Positions 36,096 to 45,561 are shown, counted from the stretch's first letter. The stretch: 64,000 nucleotides of DNA from Firmicutes bacterium UBA5010 (GCA_002396645.1 DGYI01000028.1:1688-65687); one strand, 5' to 3'. The notes: generated by a model from the sequence alone, not told the origin. Made by a program: numbers and translations.

Positions 36096-36758
36096 ATGTC
36101 AAAAAACTTTGAAGATATAGGTTTAGATAAATCAATTCAACATATCGGAGTTATAATGGAAAAATTTGATGCGAATATATATCCGAGATTTGAATTGCCG
36201 TCAAACTATAGTTTTGTAAATTATTATGAAGGACTGGAAAAAGAATGGGCAAGGCTGCAGCTTGAGGTAGAACAGGCAGATGCATTGGAGGAAGCAGAAG
36301 AACAGTTTTCAAAGGAATTTCTTCCGTATAAAGAAGATTTATATAAGCAAATGATATTTGTTAAAAACGATAAAGATGAGATTGTTGCGACTTCATGTAT
36401 ATGGAACGGAAGAATGTTTGGAGATGACAGAATGAGAATACATTGGGTTGCAGTTTCTCCGGAATATCAAGGCTTAGGTATATCTAAAGCAATGATGACA
36501 AAGCTGCTTGATATATATAATGAGCTTGGAAATGAAAGATATATACATTTGACTTCTCAGACTTGGAGCTATAAAGCAATTAATATATATATTAAGTTTG
36601 GGTTTAAACCATACTTAGGTGAAAAACCGGCAAATTGGAAGGCAGTTAATCTTACATCAGGCAATTTTGAGCCTTTGGATTATAAAGAAAAAAATGAAGA
36701 GGCATGGGATATTATACATAAGAAGATTTGTGAGTATACTGAAAATATTAAATTTTAA
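36096..36758 (+). CDS. GNAT family acetyltransferase
   Basis: A 220-residue acetyltransferase with HWVAVSPEYQGLGISKAMMTKLL as beta-4/CoA segment and SYKAINIYIKFGFKPY near the end. It follows the anchored protein by 21 nt with AAGGGGG, so they share a transcript. Confidence 0.85.
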   Translation: MSKNFEDIGLDKSIQHIGVIMEKFDANIYPRFELPSNYSFVNYYEGLEKEWARLQLEVEQADALEEAEEQFSKEFLPYKEDLYKQMIFVKNDKDEIVATSCIWNGRMFGDDRMRIHWVAVSPEYQGLGISKAMMTKLLDIYNELGNERYIHLTSQTWSYKAINIYIKFGFKPYLGEKPANWKAVNLTSGNFEPLDYKEKNEEAWDIIHKKICEYTENIKF

Positions 36759-36807
36759 TTTAAGATTATTTTTAATTAATGAAAAATAAAGTATAGAGGT
36801 TGAAAAT

Positions 36808-37578
36808 ATGTTAAACAAAAAAGATTTTCCTATATTAGAATTTGACAATAACAGATATGCGAAAATTGAGCCGTCTAATGTTATTAAAAAAATAGATGTA
36901 CCTGAATTCTGTGTTATAGCGTTTTTTGGCGATGTGATTCAAAAAATGCTTGAAAATAACAGATTGAGACAAATAGGGACTTTTGTTACATGTTCTGTAT
37001 CTTTGCCTATTTATGAGACTGAATACGATAATAAAAAAATAGGTATTGTAGCGGGATTTTTAGGAGCTGCCGGTTCAGCAGGTCAATTAGAGGAATTAAT
37101 CGCAATGGGGTTTAAAAAATTTATAGTTTGCGGTGCTGCAGGTGTATTGCAAAAAGATATACAAGTAGGACATCTGGTCGTTCCTTATTCGGCAGTAAGA
37201 GATGAAGGACTTTCATATCATTATTTAGAGCCTTCCAGAGAGGTTGAATGCGATCCTGAAGCAATTGATATAATTGAAAAGCAATTGAACAAAGAGAATA
37301 TTCCATATATAAAAGCTAAAACATGGACAACAGATGCTTTTTACAGAGAAACTGAGGATAAGATTAAGCTTAGGGTATCAGAAGGATGTGTAACTGTGGA
37401 GATGGAAGCGGCAGCACTTTTTGCTGTTTCAAAATTCAGAGCTGTGAAATTAGGACAGATACTTTCCGGTGGTGATGATTTAAGCGGTGTAGAATGGGAT
37501 TCCCGCAAATGGCAAAGCAGAGATGAAATAAGAAGAAATCTTGTTGAATTATCAATGAAGGTTTGTTTGTCCTTATAG
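36808..37578 (+). CDS. nucleoside phosphorylase (PNP/UDP family 1)
   Basis: A 256-residue phosphorylase of the trimeric/hexameric family: GFLGAAGSAGQLEELIAMG near residues 77-95, FIVCGAAGVL, and the substrate-binding VTVEMEAAALFAVS. The closing SGGDDLS block is typical of uridine phosphorylase-like members. It splits a nucleoside with phosphate, but base preference cannot be assigned. It is far from the nucleoside importer at 13.8-18.8 kb. Confidence 0.85.
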   Translation: MLNKKDFPILEFDNNRYAKIEPSNVIKKIDVPEFCVIAFFGDVIQKMLENNRLRQIGTFVTCSVSLPIYETEYDNKKIGIVAGFLGAAGSAGQLEELIAMGFKKFIVCGAAGVLQKDIQVGHLVVPYSAVRDEGLSYHYLEPSREVECDPEAIDIIEKQLNKENIPYIKAKTWTTDAFYRETEDKIKLRVSEGCVTVEMEAAALFAVSKFRAVKLGQILSGGDDLSGVEWDSRKWQSRDEIRRNLVELSMKVCLSL

Positions 37579-37685
37579 TTTGTGCTTAAACTGTCCTTCA
37601 ATGGATGTACATAATTAATAAGATTTTTTGAACTTGATAAGGATAATTGATTATTTTAAGTAATTATTATTTTGTTTAATTTATG

Positions 37686-37712
37686 TTGACAATTTATTGA
37701 AAACAATATAAT
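37686..37712 (+). promoter_or_regulatory. promoter of the T-box metG transcript
   Basis: TTGACA at 37686-37691 and TATAAT at 37707-37712 with a 15-nt spacer, about 25 nt before the T-box stem I. The 100 nt before it show nothing. Confidence 0.65.
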
Positions 37713-37737
37713 ATAAATAACAATATTTATAAAAATA

Positions 37738-38029
37738 AAGCGATGATGAGAAAAGTATGTAATATTTTGTTTTTACAGAGAGCCCTGATTGCTGAGATGG
37801 GGTATATACATATATTACAGAAAATGGCCTTTGAGCAGTGTACCGAAAACATTATCTATGTTTAGGCTGCGACGGGAACACCCGTTATAGTGTAATGCTA
37901 TCGATGAATCATTTCTCATCCGTAGTATGTGAGGCTTGTATTGTGAAATACAAGCAAATTTGGGGTGGTAACACGAAGTATATGCTCTCGTCCCCGAAAA
38001 AGAAATTTTTCGGAGAGGAGGGTTTTTTT
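37738..38029 (+). promoter_or_regulatory. T-box leader, methionine specifier
   Basis: A full T-box riboswitch. GCGATGATGAGAAAAG opens stem I, AGAGAGCC and GATTGCTGAGA form its distal part, and the specifier ATG (37824-37826) precedes GCCTTTGAGC as usual. The T-box itself is GGGGTGGTAACACG, with the tRNA-pairing bulge TGGT at 37966-37969, whose last T suits the A discriminator of tRNA-Met. The terminator has CCGAAAAA/TTTTTCGG (37994-38013) and ends in seven T. Uncharged tRNA-Met should allow read-through into metG. Confidence 0.93.
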
Positions 38030-38099
38030 ATTGGTAATATTATCAAACTAATTTATCTTTTTATCACAACAAATTAATAAGAAATGAGGTATATAAATT

Positions 38100-39686
38100 A
38101 TGAGAATTTTAATTGGAGGCGCTTGGCCTTATGCTAACGGGTCATTGCATATAGGTCATATTGCGGGCTTACTTCCTGCGGATGTAATCGCAAGATATTT
38201 CAGAGCAAAGGGTGATACTGTATATTATGTATCCGGAAGTGATTGTCATGGTACTCCTGTAGTAATCAGAGCAAAACAGGAGAATAAAACAGCGGAAGAT
38301 ATAAGTAATTTTTATCATGAAGAATTTATTTATTGTTTCGATAAATTGGGTTTCAGCTATGATTTGTACAGCAAAACCTCTAAAAGTGAGCATAAGGAAT
38401 TTGTAAAAGAATTTCATGAGAAATTATACTTGAGTGAATATATTTACGAAAAGATTTCTCCTCAGGCATATTGCAATACCTGTGGTAATTTTATAAGCGA
38501 CAGATTTGTACTCGGTAAATGTCCTTCTTGCCATTCTGAAGCAAGAGGTGATCAATGTGATTCTTGCGGTATGGTGTTAGAGCCTGAAAATCTTATACAT
38601 GCGAGCTGTGCAGTATGTAAAAGTGAAATTATTTTTAAAGATTCAAAGCATCTGTATATAGCAATATCTAAACTTGAAAAAACTTTAAGAGATTATATAA
38701 ATCGCAGAAAAAACTGGAGAAAAAATGCAATTTCGCTGTCTAATAGGTATATAGATGAGGGTTTGCGGGATAGAGCAATAACAAGAGATCTTAAGTGGGG
38801 TATTGATGTTCCTAAAAAAGGCTATGAAGATAAAAAAATATATATTTGGGCTGAAAATGTCTTGGGATATTTGTCTGCAAGCAAAGAGCTGGCTGACAGC
38901 AGAAAGGAAAGCTTTGAGGAACTGTGGGGAGAAAATTCAAAGCATTACTATGTTCATGGAAAAGACAATATTCCGTTTCACACAATTATACTGCCTGCAT
39001 TACTGATTTGTAACGGAAGCGGATATCATTTGCCTGACGAAATAATATCCAGTGAATATTCGACATTAGAAGGAAGTAAAATATCTACAAGCAAAAATCA
39101 CGCTATATGGGTTAAGGATATTATAGAAGAATATGATTCAGACTCAATAAGATATTTTTTTATTGCAAACGGCCCGGAAAAAAGAGATGCGGATTTTACT
39201 TTGAATGAATTCATCAATAGCCATAACGGAGAACTTTTAGGTGCATACGGTAATTTTGTAAACAGAAGCTTAGTTTTTATACAAAAATATTTTGACAGCT
39301 TTATACCTGAAGGAATATTAGATGATGAAATCAGTGCAAGGATAAGTGATTTATATGAAATTTGCGGAACATATATTGAAGAGTCAAATTTAAAAGATGC
39401 CCTGGATAAAATATTTGAATTTGTAAGATATTCAAACAAATATTTTGATATACAAAAGCCTTGGATAACAAGAACAGATGATATAAATAAATGTAAGAGC
39501 ACTCTATATAATTGTTCACAGATTATTGCTAATTTAGCAGTATTGCTTAAACCTTTCATTCCGTTTTCATCTGAAAAAATATGCAGTTGCTTAAATTTGT
39601 CTGATGAATGGAAGCCGCATTCTGTTAATATCGGTTATGAAATTCCAAAAGTAGATATACTATTTAAAAGGATTGAAAAAATTTAA
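38100..39686 (+). CDS. metG: methionyl-tRNA synthetase, two-zinc-knuckle type
   Basis: A 528-residue class I synthetase charging tRNA-Met. HIGH is at residues 17-20 and the KMSKS equivalent is KISTS at 327-331. The insertion holds four CxxC pairs (CNTC, CPSC, CDSC, CAVC near 122-183), the two-knuckle form seen in archaea, Escherichia coli and the MetRS2 group, whereas the common Firmicutes enzyme has one knuckle and about 640 residues. The C-terminal tRNA-binding EMAP-like domain is absent. It may be a second, specialised copy. The T-box with an ATG specifier confirms the amino acid. Confidence 0.93.
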   Translation: MRILIGGAWPYANGSLHIGHIAGLLPADVIARYFRAKGDTVYYVSGSDCHGTPVVIRAKQENKTAEDISNFYHEEFIYCFDKLGFSYDLYSKTSKSEHKEFVKEFHEKLYLSEYIYEKISPQAYCNTCGNFISDRFVLGKCPSCHSEARGDQCDSCGMVLEPENLIHASCAVCKSEIIFKDSKHLYIAISKLEKTLRDYINRRKNWRKNAISLSNRYIDEGLRDRAITRDLKWGIDVPKKGYEDKKIYIWAENVLGYLSASKELADSRKESFEELWGENSKHYYVHGKDNIPFHTIILPALLICNGSGYHLPDEIISSEYSTLEGSKISTSKNHAIWVKDIIEEYDSDSIRYFFIANGPEKRDADFTLNEFINSHNGELLGAYGNFVNRSLVFIQKYFDSFIPEGILDDEISARISDLYEICGTYIEESNLKDALDKIFEFVRYSNKYFDIQKPWITRTDDINKCKSTLYNCSQIIANLAVLLKPFIPFSSEKICSCLNLSDEWKPHSVNIGYEIPKVDILFKRIEKI

Positions 39687-39858
39687 TTTTAAATTTTATT
39701 AATTTTCTTGAAATACTAAGAATATTAGGATATAATATGAGAAGAATCAAGCAAAACTTGAATATTTTCATATTATAAATGGCTCAGCTTGCTGAGACTA
39801 TGATATAATAACTATGGAAGTATTTTTCCAATTTTATTTACAAAGGAGTGATTAAATT

Positions 39859-39894
39859 ATGGCAAAGAATATTATTATGGTGATTTTAAGGTAA
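39859..39894 (+). CDS. possible 11-codon leader peptide
   Basis: ATG 39859 has an excellent AAAGGAGTG ribosome site and encodes MAKNIIMVILR before a stop codon. It could be a leader peptide in the region before rsgA or the stump of a lost gene. A terminator follows 86 nt later. Confidence 0.3.
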   Translation: MAKNIIMVILR

Positions 39895-39979
39895 TTTAAT
39901 ATTGTGGGTGCAAAGTCAAAGCTTGATTTTGTATACCCGAAAATACCCTTTTGTGAATACTGTTATACATCAAAAACAG

Positions 39980-40004
39980 AACTTGCCAATGGGCAAGTTT
40001 TTTT
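39980..40004 (+). terminator. terminator inside the rsgA leader region
   Basis: AACTTGCC (39980-39987) and GGCAAGTT (39992-39999) pair around AATG, followed by a run of T. It ends the short transcript that includes the 11-codon frame. Confidence 0.75.
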
Positions 40005-40153
40005 GTGCAAAATTGGAGGAAATATTGGAAGATTTTTTTAATAACGATGAAAATACATTACGCTCCATGCACAAATGTAAAAACCTTTTTCAACAAAAGG
40101 AAGCTCTTTAAAAAAGAGTTTGAAATTTTGTGTAAAAATCGGAGGAAATAATG
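40002..40153 (+). repeat. imperfect direct repeat of a ribosome-site segment
   Basis: The stretch TTTGTGCAAAATTGGAGGA near 40002-40020 recurs as TTTGTGTAAAAATCGGAGGA near 40126-40145, directly before rsgA. Copies are about 124 nt apart. A local duplication seems likely. Confidence 0.6.
40025..40111 (+). CDS. possible 28-residue small protein
   Basis: TTG 40025 follows GGAGGAAATA, the first copy of the duplicated ribosome site, and opens a 28-residue frame (LEDFFNNDENTLRSMHKCKN and eight more residues). No homology is recognised; the site quality is the only support. Confidence 0.3.
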   Translation: MEDFFNNDENTLRSMHKCKNLFQQKEAL

Positions 40154-41188
40154 ATAGATTTAAAAGAATACGGCTGGAATTCGGATTATGAAGAAGAGAT
40201 AAAAGAAGGATTAATTCCTGCAAGAATAATAGAGGTTCACAGAGATATGTATAAGGCTGTTTGTGAACACGGAGAGATTAACGCAAAGCTAAAAGGTACT
40301 TTTTACAAAGAAATCAAATATGACTGTGATATGCCTGTAGTTGGTGATTTTGTTTATTTGCAGTACAATCAATACGGTGATTCATTAATCTCGAAATTGT
40401 GTAGAAGAAAAAGCAAGTTTTCAAGAACAGATTTCTCAGGTCATGCTGTGGGTTATGTTAAAACAATAAAAGAGCAAGTTGTTGCTGCAAATTTTGATTA
40501 TGTTTTTATTATCGTTTCATTAAATCAGGACTTTAATATAAACAGGATTGAGAGATATATAGGAGCTGCAATTCAAAGCGGCGCTGAGCCGGTAATTGTA
40601 CTCACTAAGGCTGACTTGAACAGTGATTATAAAAATTACGTTGAAGAATTAAAATTGCAGTATACAGATATAGATGTTACTGCTGTGAGTTCTGTAACCG
40701 GATTCGGATTAGAATCCTTAGAAAAATACTTTAATAAAAGAAAAACCTTAGTGTTTTTAGGATCATCAGGTGTCGGAAAATCAAGTCTTGTTAACGCTGT
40801 TGCCGGTCAAAATATTATGAATGTAAACAGTATACGTGAAGATGATTCTAAGGGCAGGCATACAACTACCCACAGGCAGTTGATTATGCTTGATAAAACT
40901 ATGATAATTGACACTCCCGGTATGAGAGAACTTGGAATGTGGAATGCGGAAGAAGGAATAAAAAGTACGTTTGCTGATATAGAAGACTTGATAAATGAAT
41001 GTAAATTCTCAGATTGTTCTCATAAAAGCGAGCCGGGTTGTGCAGTTAAGCATGCTTTAAATACGGGAATTCTTGATGAAAAGAGATGGAAAAGATATTT
41101 GCAGCTCAGAGAGGAAAATACATTTGGAAAGCAAAAATCAGCTTATACCAAGAAAGAAAAACTTATAAAAAAAATCAAAAATCAATAG
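40151..41188 (+). CDS. rsgA: ribosome small-subunit biogenesis GTPase RsgA
   Basis: A 345-residue circularly permuted GTPase that checks late 30S assembly. The OB-fold occupies the N-terminal third; G4 (TKAD) comes before G1 (GSSGVGKSS from residue 204) and G3 (DTPGM), the order peculiar to this family. The C-terminal zinc site is CKFSDCSHKSEPGC. The N-terminus is about 50 residues longer than usual and ATG 40151 has a perfect GGAGG, so I keep it. Confidence 0.93.
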   Translation: MIDLKEYGWNSDYEEEIKEGLIPARIIEVHRDMYKAVCEHGEINAKLKGTFYKEIKYDCDMPVVGDFVYLQYNQYGDSLISKLCRRKSKFSRTDFSGHAVGYVKTIKEQVVAANFDYVFIIVSLNQDFNINRIERYIGAAIQSGAEPVIVLTKADLNSDYKNYVEELKLQYTDIDVTAVSSVTGFGLESLEKYFNKRKTLVFLGSSGVGKSSLVNAVAGQNIMNVNSIREDDSKGRHTTTHRQLIMLDKTMIIDTPGMRELGMWNAEEGIKSTFADIEDLINECKFSDCSHKSEPGCAVKHALNTGILDEKRWKRYLQLREENTFGKQKSAYTKKEKLIKKIKNQ

Positions 41189-41199
41189 AGGTGATAGCG

Positions 41200-41443
41200 T
41201 GAAAAAAACACAAGCGAATATCCTTCAAAAAATGAAATAGCAATTGGTATAGAAGTATTAAAAGAGCATCAGAATAAGGGTATAGCTAAAAAAATGACTG
41301 AGATGTTTCTGAATGAAGCAAGTAAAAAAAATCTTACGGTATACTGGGAATGTTGGAAGAACAATCTGGCTTCGGTAAATACGGCAATATCATGCGGGTT
41401 TGAAAAAATAGCAGATTATCCTGTAATTTTTATTGAGTTATAA
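41200..41443 (+). pseudogene. remnant of a GNAT acetyltransferase
   Basis: From 41219 one frame reads YPSKNEIAIGIEVLKEHQNK then GIAKKM, and later YWECWKNNLASVNTAISCGF, the back half of a GNAT domain (75 codons to TAA 41441-41443). There is no start in this frame: a GTG at 41199 with GAGGTG opens another frame that stops after 13 codons. The N-terminal half is missing. Confidence 0.7.
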
Positions 41444-41457
41444 ATATATCTGATAAA

Positions 41458-41495
41458 AAGGGCTGAGATTATACAATTAAACAATCTCAGCCCTT
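41458..41495. terminator. terminator between convergent genes
   Basis: AAGGGCTGAGATT (41458-41470) and AATCTCAGCCCTT (41483-41495) make a perfect 13-bp stem. It serves the rsgA side and the leftward transferase gene. Confidence 0.8.
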
Positions 41496-41502
41496 GAATA
41501 TT

Positions 41503-42465
41503 CTAATAATTTAAAAGTGCAATAATAATTGAGAATAAGCCTAAACTCAAGGAAATTAAGCCTAAAAACATAACGGTCTGCATTTGATTTAAGCCTTTTT
41601 TCATCAGCCTGTAATGAGCTTGGCTGTTATCTCCTACATATATTGGTTTTTTTTCTTTTATCCTTATAAATACCACGTATATATTATCAAATATAGGAAC
41701 TCCCAAAGCAATTATAGGAATCAATGTTGACAAAATAGTCGCTTGTTTCATAACTCCTCCAAGAGAAATCACGCCAAGCATAAAGCCTAAAAAGGTTGCA
41801 CCCGAATCTCCCATAAGAATTTTTGAAGGAAATTTATTGTATTTTAAATATCCAAGGCATACTCCGACAAGAACTACTGATATAAGTGCATATGAATGAT
41901 ATCCTTTTATCTGTGCGACAATAAATAACGTTGCCGCCGAAATACAGGAAATGCTTCCTGCCAAACCATCAATTCCGTCTGTGAAGTTTATAACGGTTGT
42001 AACACCGAACAGCCATAAAATAGTGAATATAAATTGGAGCCATATCGGTAAAGCAACATGAATATTATATATAGGCAAATAGAATCCTTCGAATCTTATA
42101 TCTGCCCAAAATACCAATGCACAGGCAAGGATCTGTATTAAAAGCTTTGGCAATGCACGCAAATCTTTTCTGTTGATTTTATACCAATCATCAACTATAC
42201 CTATAGAAAATATTAAAAATGAGCTTATAAAAATCAATAATATATCTGTTGAAAAATCTCTTGATACAGACATAAAAACAATCCAAAATATTGTGAATAT
42301 TAAAACTGATGCCAAATATGGCTTAGGTTCAGTATGGATTTTTCTGGCGAGCAAATTAGGCTGCTCAACAAAATTAATCTTCTTTGCAAATTGAATCATC
42401 TTAGGAGTAGCAACAAGCATTAGGACAAGAGATATGCTAAAGCCTAATAAATAGCTAAAATTCAT
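41503..42465 (-). CDS. MraY/WecA-type sugar-phosphate transferase
   Basis: A 320-residue membrane enzyme with about ten helices that links a UDP-sugar phosphate to undecaprenyl phosphate. NFTDGIDGLAGS and MGDSGATFLGF are the catalytic Asp-rich and Mg-binding loops, and FDNIYVVFIRIKEKKPIYVGDNSQAHYRL is the WecA/TagO-style loop with the HYRL signature. It therefore most likely starts a wall polymer (GlcNAc-1-P transfer, TagO-like) rather than being mraY. It has its own GAGGTGG site and stands alone. Confidence 0.88.
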   Translation of the reverse strand: MNFSYLLGFSISLVLMLVATPKMIQFAKKINFVEQPNLLARKIHTEPKPYLASVLIFTIFWIVFMSVSRDFSTDILLIFISSFLIFSIGIVDDWYKINRKDLRALPKLLIQILACALVFWADIRFEGFYLPIYNIHVALPIWLQFIFTILWLFGVTTVINFTDGIDGLAGSISCISAATLFIVAQIKGYHSYALISVVLVGVCLGYLKYNKFPSKILMGDSGATFLGFMLGVISLGGVMKQATILSTLIPIIALGVPIFDNIYVVFIRIKEKKPIYVGDNSQAHYRLMKKGLNQMQTVMFLGLISLSLGLFSIIIALLNY

Positions 42466-42722
42466 TTTCCACCTCGTATATTATGGTAATTAATATTTTA
42501 AATTTTGTATAAAAATAATTTTTACTTTTCAATCGATTTTTATTATACTATAAATGTGCGATAATGTAAACATATTGAAAAAATTTAGCGTTAAATCAAA
42601 AATAATGCGTAATGTTGTATGAAACAAGGAATAAGAAATAATTTAATCATAACAATCAATTATATATGGGTTTTATTGTAAATGAATATATAGTATAATT
42701 AATTCGAGGTGAGTCGTATATT
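42466..42722. promoter_or_regulatory. divergent promoter region
   Basis: This 257-nt AT-rich spacer holds start signals for both flanking genes. TATAAT at 42694-42699 with a poor -35 at 42671 is the best rightward candidate. No repeat or gene is seen. Confidence 0.4.
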
Positions 42723-45515
42723 ATGAAAATTATATCAAAGCTATTAATAATTTTAACAATTTTAACCGTGATAGTCTTTGCACTGTTCGGTTGTTCTGTA
42801 TCTGAAAGCTCAAAAGATTATATCGCTGATAATAAAATAATTAATGATATATTAGAAAAATTGAGTATATCAGATGAAAAGCTTATTAAAGACCTTGTAC
42901 AGATAGATAGTAATTATTATTTTATCTGTTTGTCTGAGGATAATAAGATACAAAAGCTATATAAATACAGAGAAAATGAAGATATAAAGCTGTTGTTTGA
43001 AAAGGATTATATAGAATTGCACGAGAGCGAAAAATTTTTGTATATATATTATGATGATATCAATTCTAAGTTAAAGCATAATATCGTATATATTAATGAT
43101 TTTGAGAATGATTCGGTCAATGAACTTTATAGCTTCAATGATTCTGCAATTAAATTTTCAAATAAAAATGAATATTTTGCAGTTTTGAATAATTTCTCTT
43201 TAACTATTTTTAAGGAAAATAAAACTATATACAATGATAAGCTAACCGTGGATGAGTATACGGAGCAGAATATATCAGAGCTTAATCCTATCAATTCATT
43301 GGAATTTTCAAGTGATGATAAGATGTTGTTTGTAAGTTATTCTTTAAACAGTTTGAAAAATTTATTCTATAAAATAGATTTATCCGGTTTAGATATAAAG
43401 GAATATTCATTTGATAAACATGGATATTACGGCGATGAGAGCTTTAAATTTAACCCTGATACAGGAGACGTTTTATATGTATCAAGCTATATATATCCCG
43501 AGCACAGACATCCGGAAAATGATATGAGTGAGTATGATTTTTTGGAAAGTGCTTATAACAAAATTGAGTATAAATATGATGATAAAGATAAGTTTTTATA
43601 TTTGAGAAATATCTATACTCAGGAAATGTTTGTCGTAGATAAGCTTGAATCAAGCAATCAATCAGAATATGATTATAATTTTACAAAAGACAATAAAATA
43701 GAAATAAACGGCAAAATAATAACAAAAGATATCAGAACTAAAGAAAATCTTGCATATACACAAATGTTTTCTGAAAATATGCGACCTGAAAATGCCGGCA
43801 GTACGCTAAAAATTGATGAAGAAGCTGCACAAAAAATATCAAAGTTTATAAAGGATAATTATGATATTGATTCAGAAGCAATATTTTCAATAGGATATAA
43901 AAATCTAAGCTATGTAATAGTTAATATACCGGGGTATCATATTTACAATAATAAATATGAACGATATGGCAACTCAACTATTGAACTGTGGCGATATGAA
44001 AACGGAGAATGTAAAAGATTGCTTTATAATCAAAATAATCTTTCTGTATATAATATGATAGATAAGGGCTATCTGATGATATCAGGATATCCAGGATATA
44101 TAGTGAAATTTGACAGCAGTAATGATGTAATATATGAATCTAAATATACGGGTTTTTCGAAAAGTCCTGACAATAAATATGTACTGATATATAATGGAAA
44201 TGAATCTTTTTCTCTATTGGAGAATGATAAAATAGTTCTAAGTCATAATTTTTTTGGTAATGATGATATAAATACTTTCTGGTATTATACAGTTGAGGAA
44301 CTGGCAGAATATTGGTGGGATTTAGACTTTGGAAAACTTTATATTCTTATAGGACCTGCAACCAGACCTAGTATGGATATATTTTGTGTTGATTTAGAAA
44401 ATAAGCAAGTTCAGGAATATGATAAGATAAAATTCTGGTCAAATGAAGTCATAAATAAAGAATTAGGATATATTTATTTTGAAAACTCAGTATTTACCGG
44501 TGATCTTTACGGATATTATCAAGAATTATATATCAATAAAAAGTTCGGAAATTACATATATAATTTAAGAACAAATGAAAAATTTTATTTGACTGATTAT
44601 ATTTCCTATAATTTGACAAAATCAAACGAAGATATAATTACATATTCTCAAGAGAATGGTAGTTCTGAATCTTCTAAGCTGACAATAGATATAGGTTTTT
44701 ATATAGATAAGAATAGGATGACTTACCTAAATAGTATTAAAAATACTATCATAGAAAATAATGATAAGACTATAAGCATAGATGATATAGAGCTTTGTCA
44801 AATTTTCAATACAGATAAATCAAAGTATCAAATTGTAAAGATTGGTAAAAAAGATTCTGATAAATTTAACTATGAGCTGTGGAAGATTGACAAAGATAAT
44901 TATGAGAAGATATCTGATAACGCAGATAAGATGTTTTTGACTAATAATCAAAAGACATTATGCATAGTATCTAATAGCGGAGAATTGAAAGTTTATGATG
45001 AAAATTTTAATTGTATAATTGATGAGAATATTTATTCTGATAGACTTTTGAGCAAGTTTGATAAGTCTGCGCTTGAAATAGCTGATTATTATACAATGCA
45101 ATTTGATAAGAATATATTTTTAACTATAAAGAGTGATAATATGCTTGTTGATACTGTAAATATAGATTTAATCAATAAAAGGCTCAGCTTTACAGCAGAT
45201 TTAGTAAGCTGTCCGTATGACAATTATTATATTGACCCAATAACAGGCTATCTGATTTATCAAACAGGTTCTTCTGTTATACAATATAATGAAGAATACA
45301 ACTATTATAGTACGACTCATAAAAGCGATAATCGTTCACTTGTAGTAATTAATCTGCTTAATATGAAGAAACAGGAAATAGATAAGGATTACTGTTTCTA
45401 TATATTAAACCTTGATTCAGATAAAAACAAATTATCTTACTCTAAATCATATGACGGGACATCTGTAGGTGGAGAAATTATATATAACTTCGATAAAGGT
45501 TTTATAAATTATTAA
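42723..45515 (+). CDS. large exported lipoprotein of unknown function
   Basis: A 930-residue protein. The signal peptide ends in ALFGC with the lipobox cysteine at C24, so it is anchored outside. The rest has repeated short beta-strand units with aromatic and Asp/Asn turns (KLYKYRENED, KLYILIGPAT, ELWKIDKDNYEKIS and others), suggesting one or two beta-propellers like WD40/YVTN or Tol-Pal-like sensors. No enzyme motif is seen. It has its own promoter and terminator, so it is a single-gene unit. Confidence 0.8.
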   Translation: MKIISKLLIILTILTVIVFALFGCSVSESSKDYIADNKIINDILEKLSISDEKLIKDLVQIDSNYYFICLSEDNKIQKLYKYRENEDIKLLFEKDYIELHESEKFLYIYYDDINSKLKHNIVYINDFENDSVNELYSFNDSAIKFSNKNEYFAVLNNFSLTIFKENKTIYNDKLTVDEYTEQNISELNPINSLEFSSDDKMLFVSYSLNSLKNLFYKIDLSGLDIKEYSFDKHGYYGDESFKFNPDTGDVLYVSSYIYPEHRHPENDMSEYDFLESAYNKIEYKYDDKDKFLYLRNIYTQEMFVVDKLESSNQSEYDYNFTKDNKIEINGKIITKDIRTKENLAYTQMFSENMRPENAGSTLKIDEEAAQKISKFIKDNYDIDSEAIFSIGYKNLSYVIVNIPGYHIYNNKYERYGNSTIELWRYENGECKRLLYNQNNLSVYNMIDKGYLMISGYPGYIVKFDSSNDVIYESKYTGFSKSPDNKYVLIYNGNESFSLLENDKIVLSHNFFGNDDINTFWYYTVEELAEYWWDLDFGKLYILIGPATRPSMDIFCVDLENKQVQEYDKIKFWSNEVINKELGYIYFENSVFTGDLYGYYQELYINKKFGNYIYNLRTNEKFYLTDYISYNLTKSNEDIITYSQENGSSESSKLTIDIGFYIDKNRMTYLNSIKNTIIENNDKTISIDDIELCQIFNTDKSKYQIVKIGKKDSDKFNYELWKIDKDNYEKISDNADKMFLTNNQKTLCIVSNSGELKVYDENFNCIIDENIYSDRLLSKFDKSALEIADYYTMQFDKNIFLTIKSDNMLVDTVNIDLINKRLSFTADLVSCPYDNYYIDPITGYLIYQTGSSVIQYNEEYNYYSTTHKSDNRSLVVINLLNMKKQEIDKDYCFYILNLDSDKNKLSYSKSYDGTSVGGEIIYNFDKGFINY

Positions 45516-45561
45516 AATTAATTTAATATCATAAAAATAGGTATATATTCAAAGACTATTC

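Noticed and set aside
37838..38077. 79-codon frame with several cysteines before metG
   Set aside because: It lies entirely within the T-box leader and crosses its terminator.
39902..40021. In-frame extension upstream of the 28-residue candidate
   Set aside because: It runs through the terminator hairpin at 39980-40004 and has no ribosome site.
41503..42465. Calling the transferase mraY
   Set aside because: The HYRL loop and lone position fit WecA/TagO-type enzymes; no mur gene is nearby.
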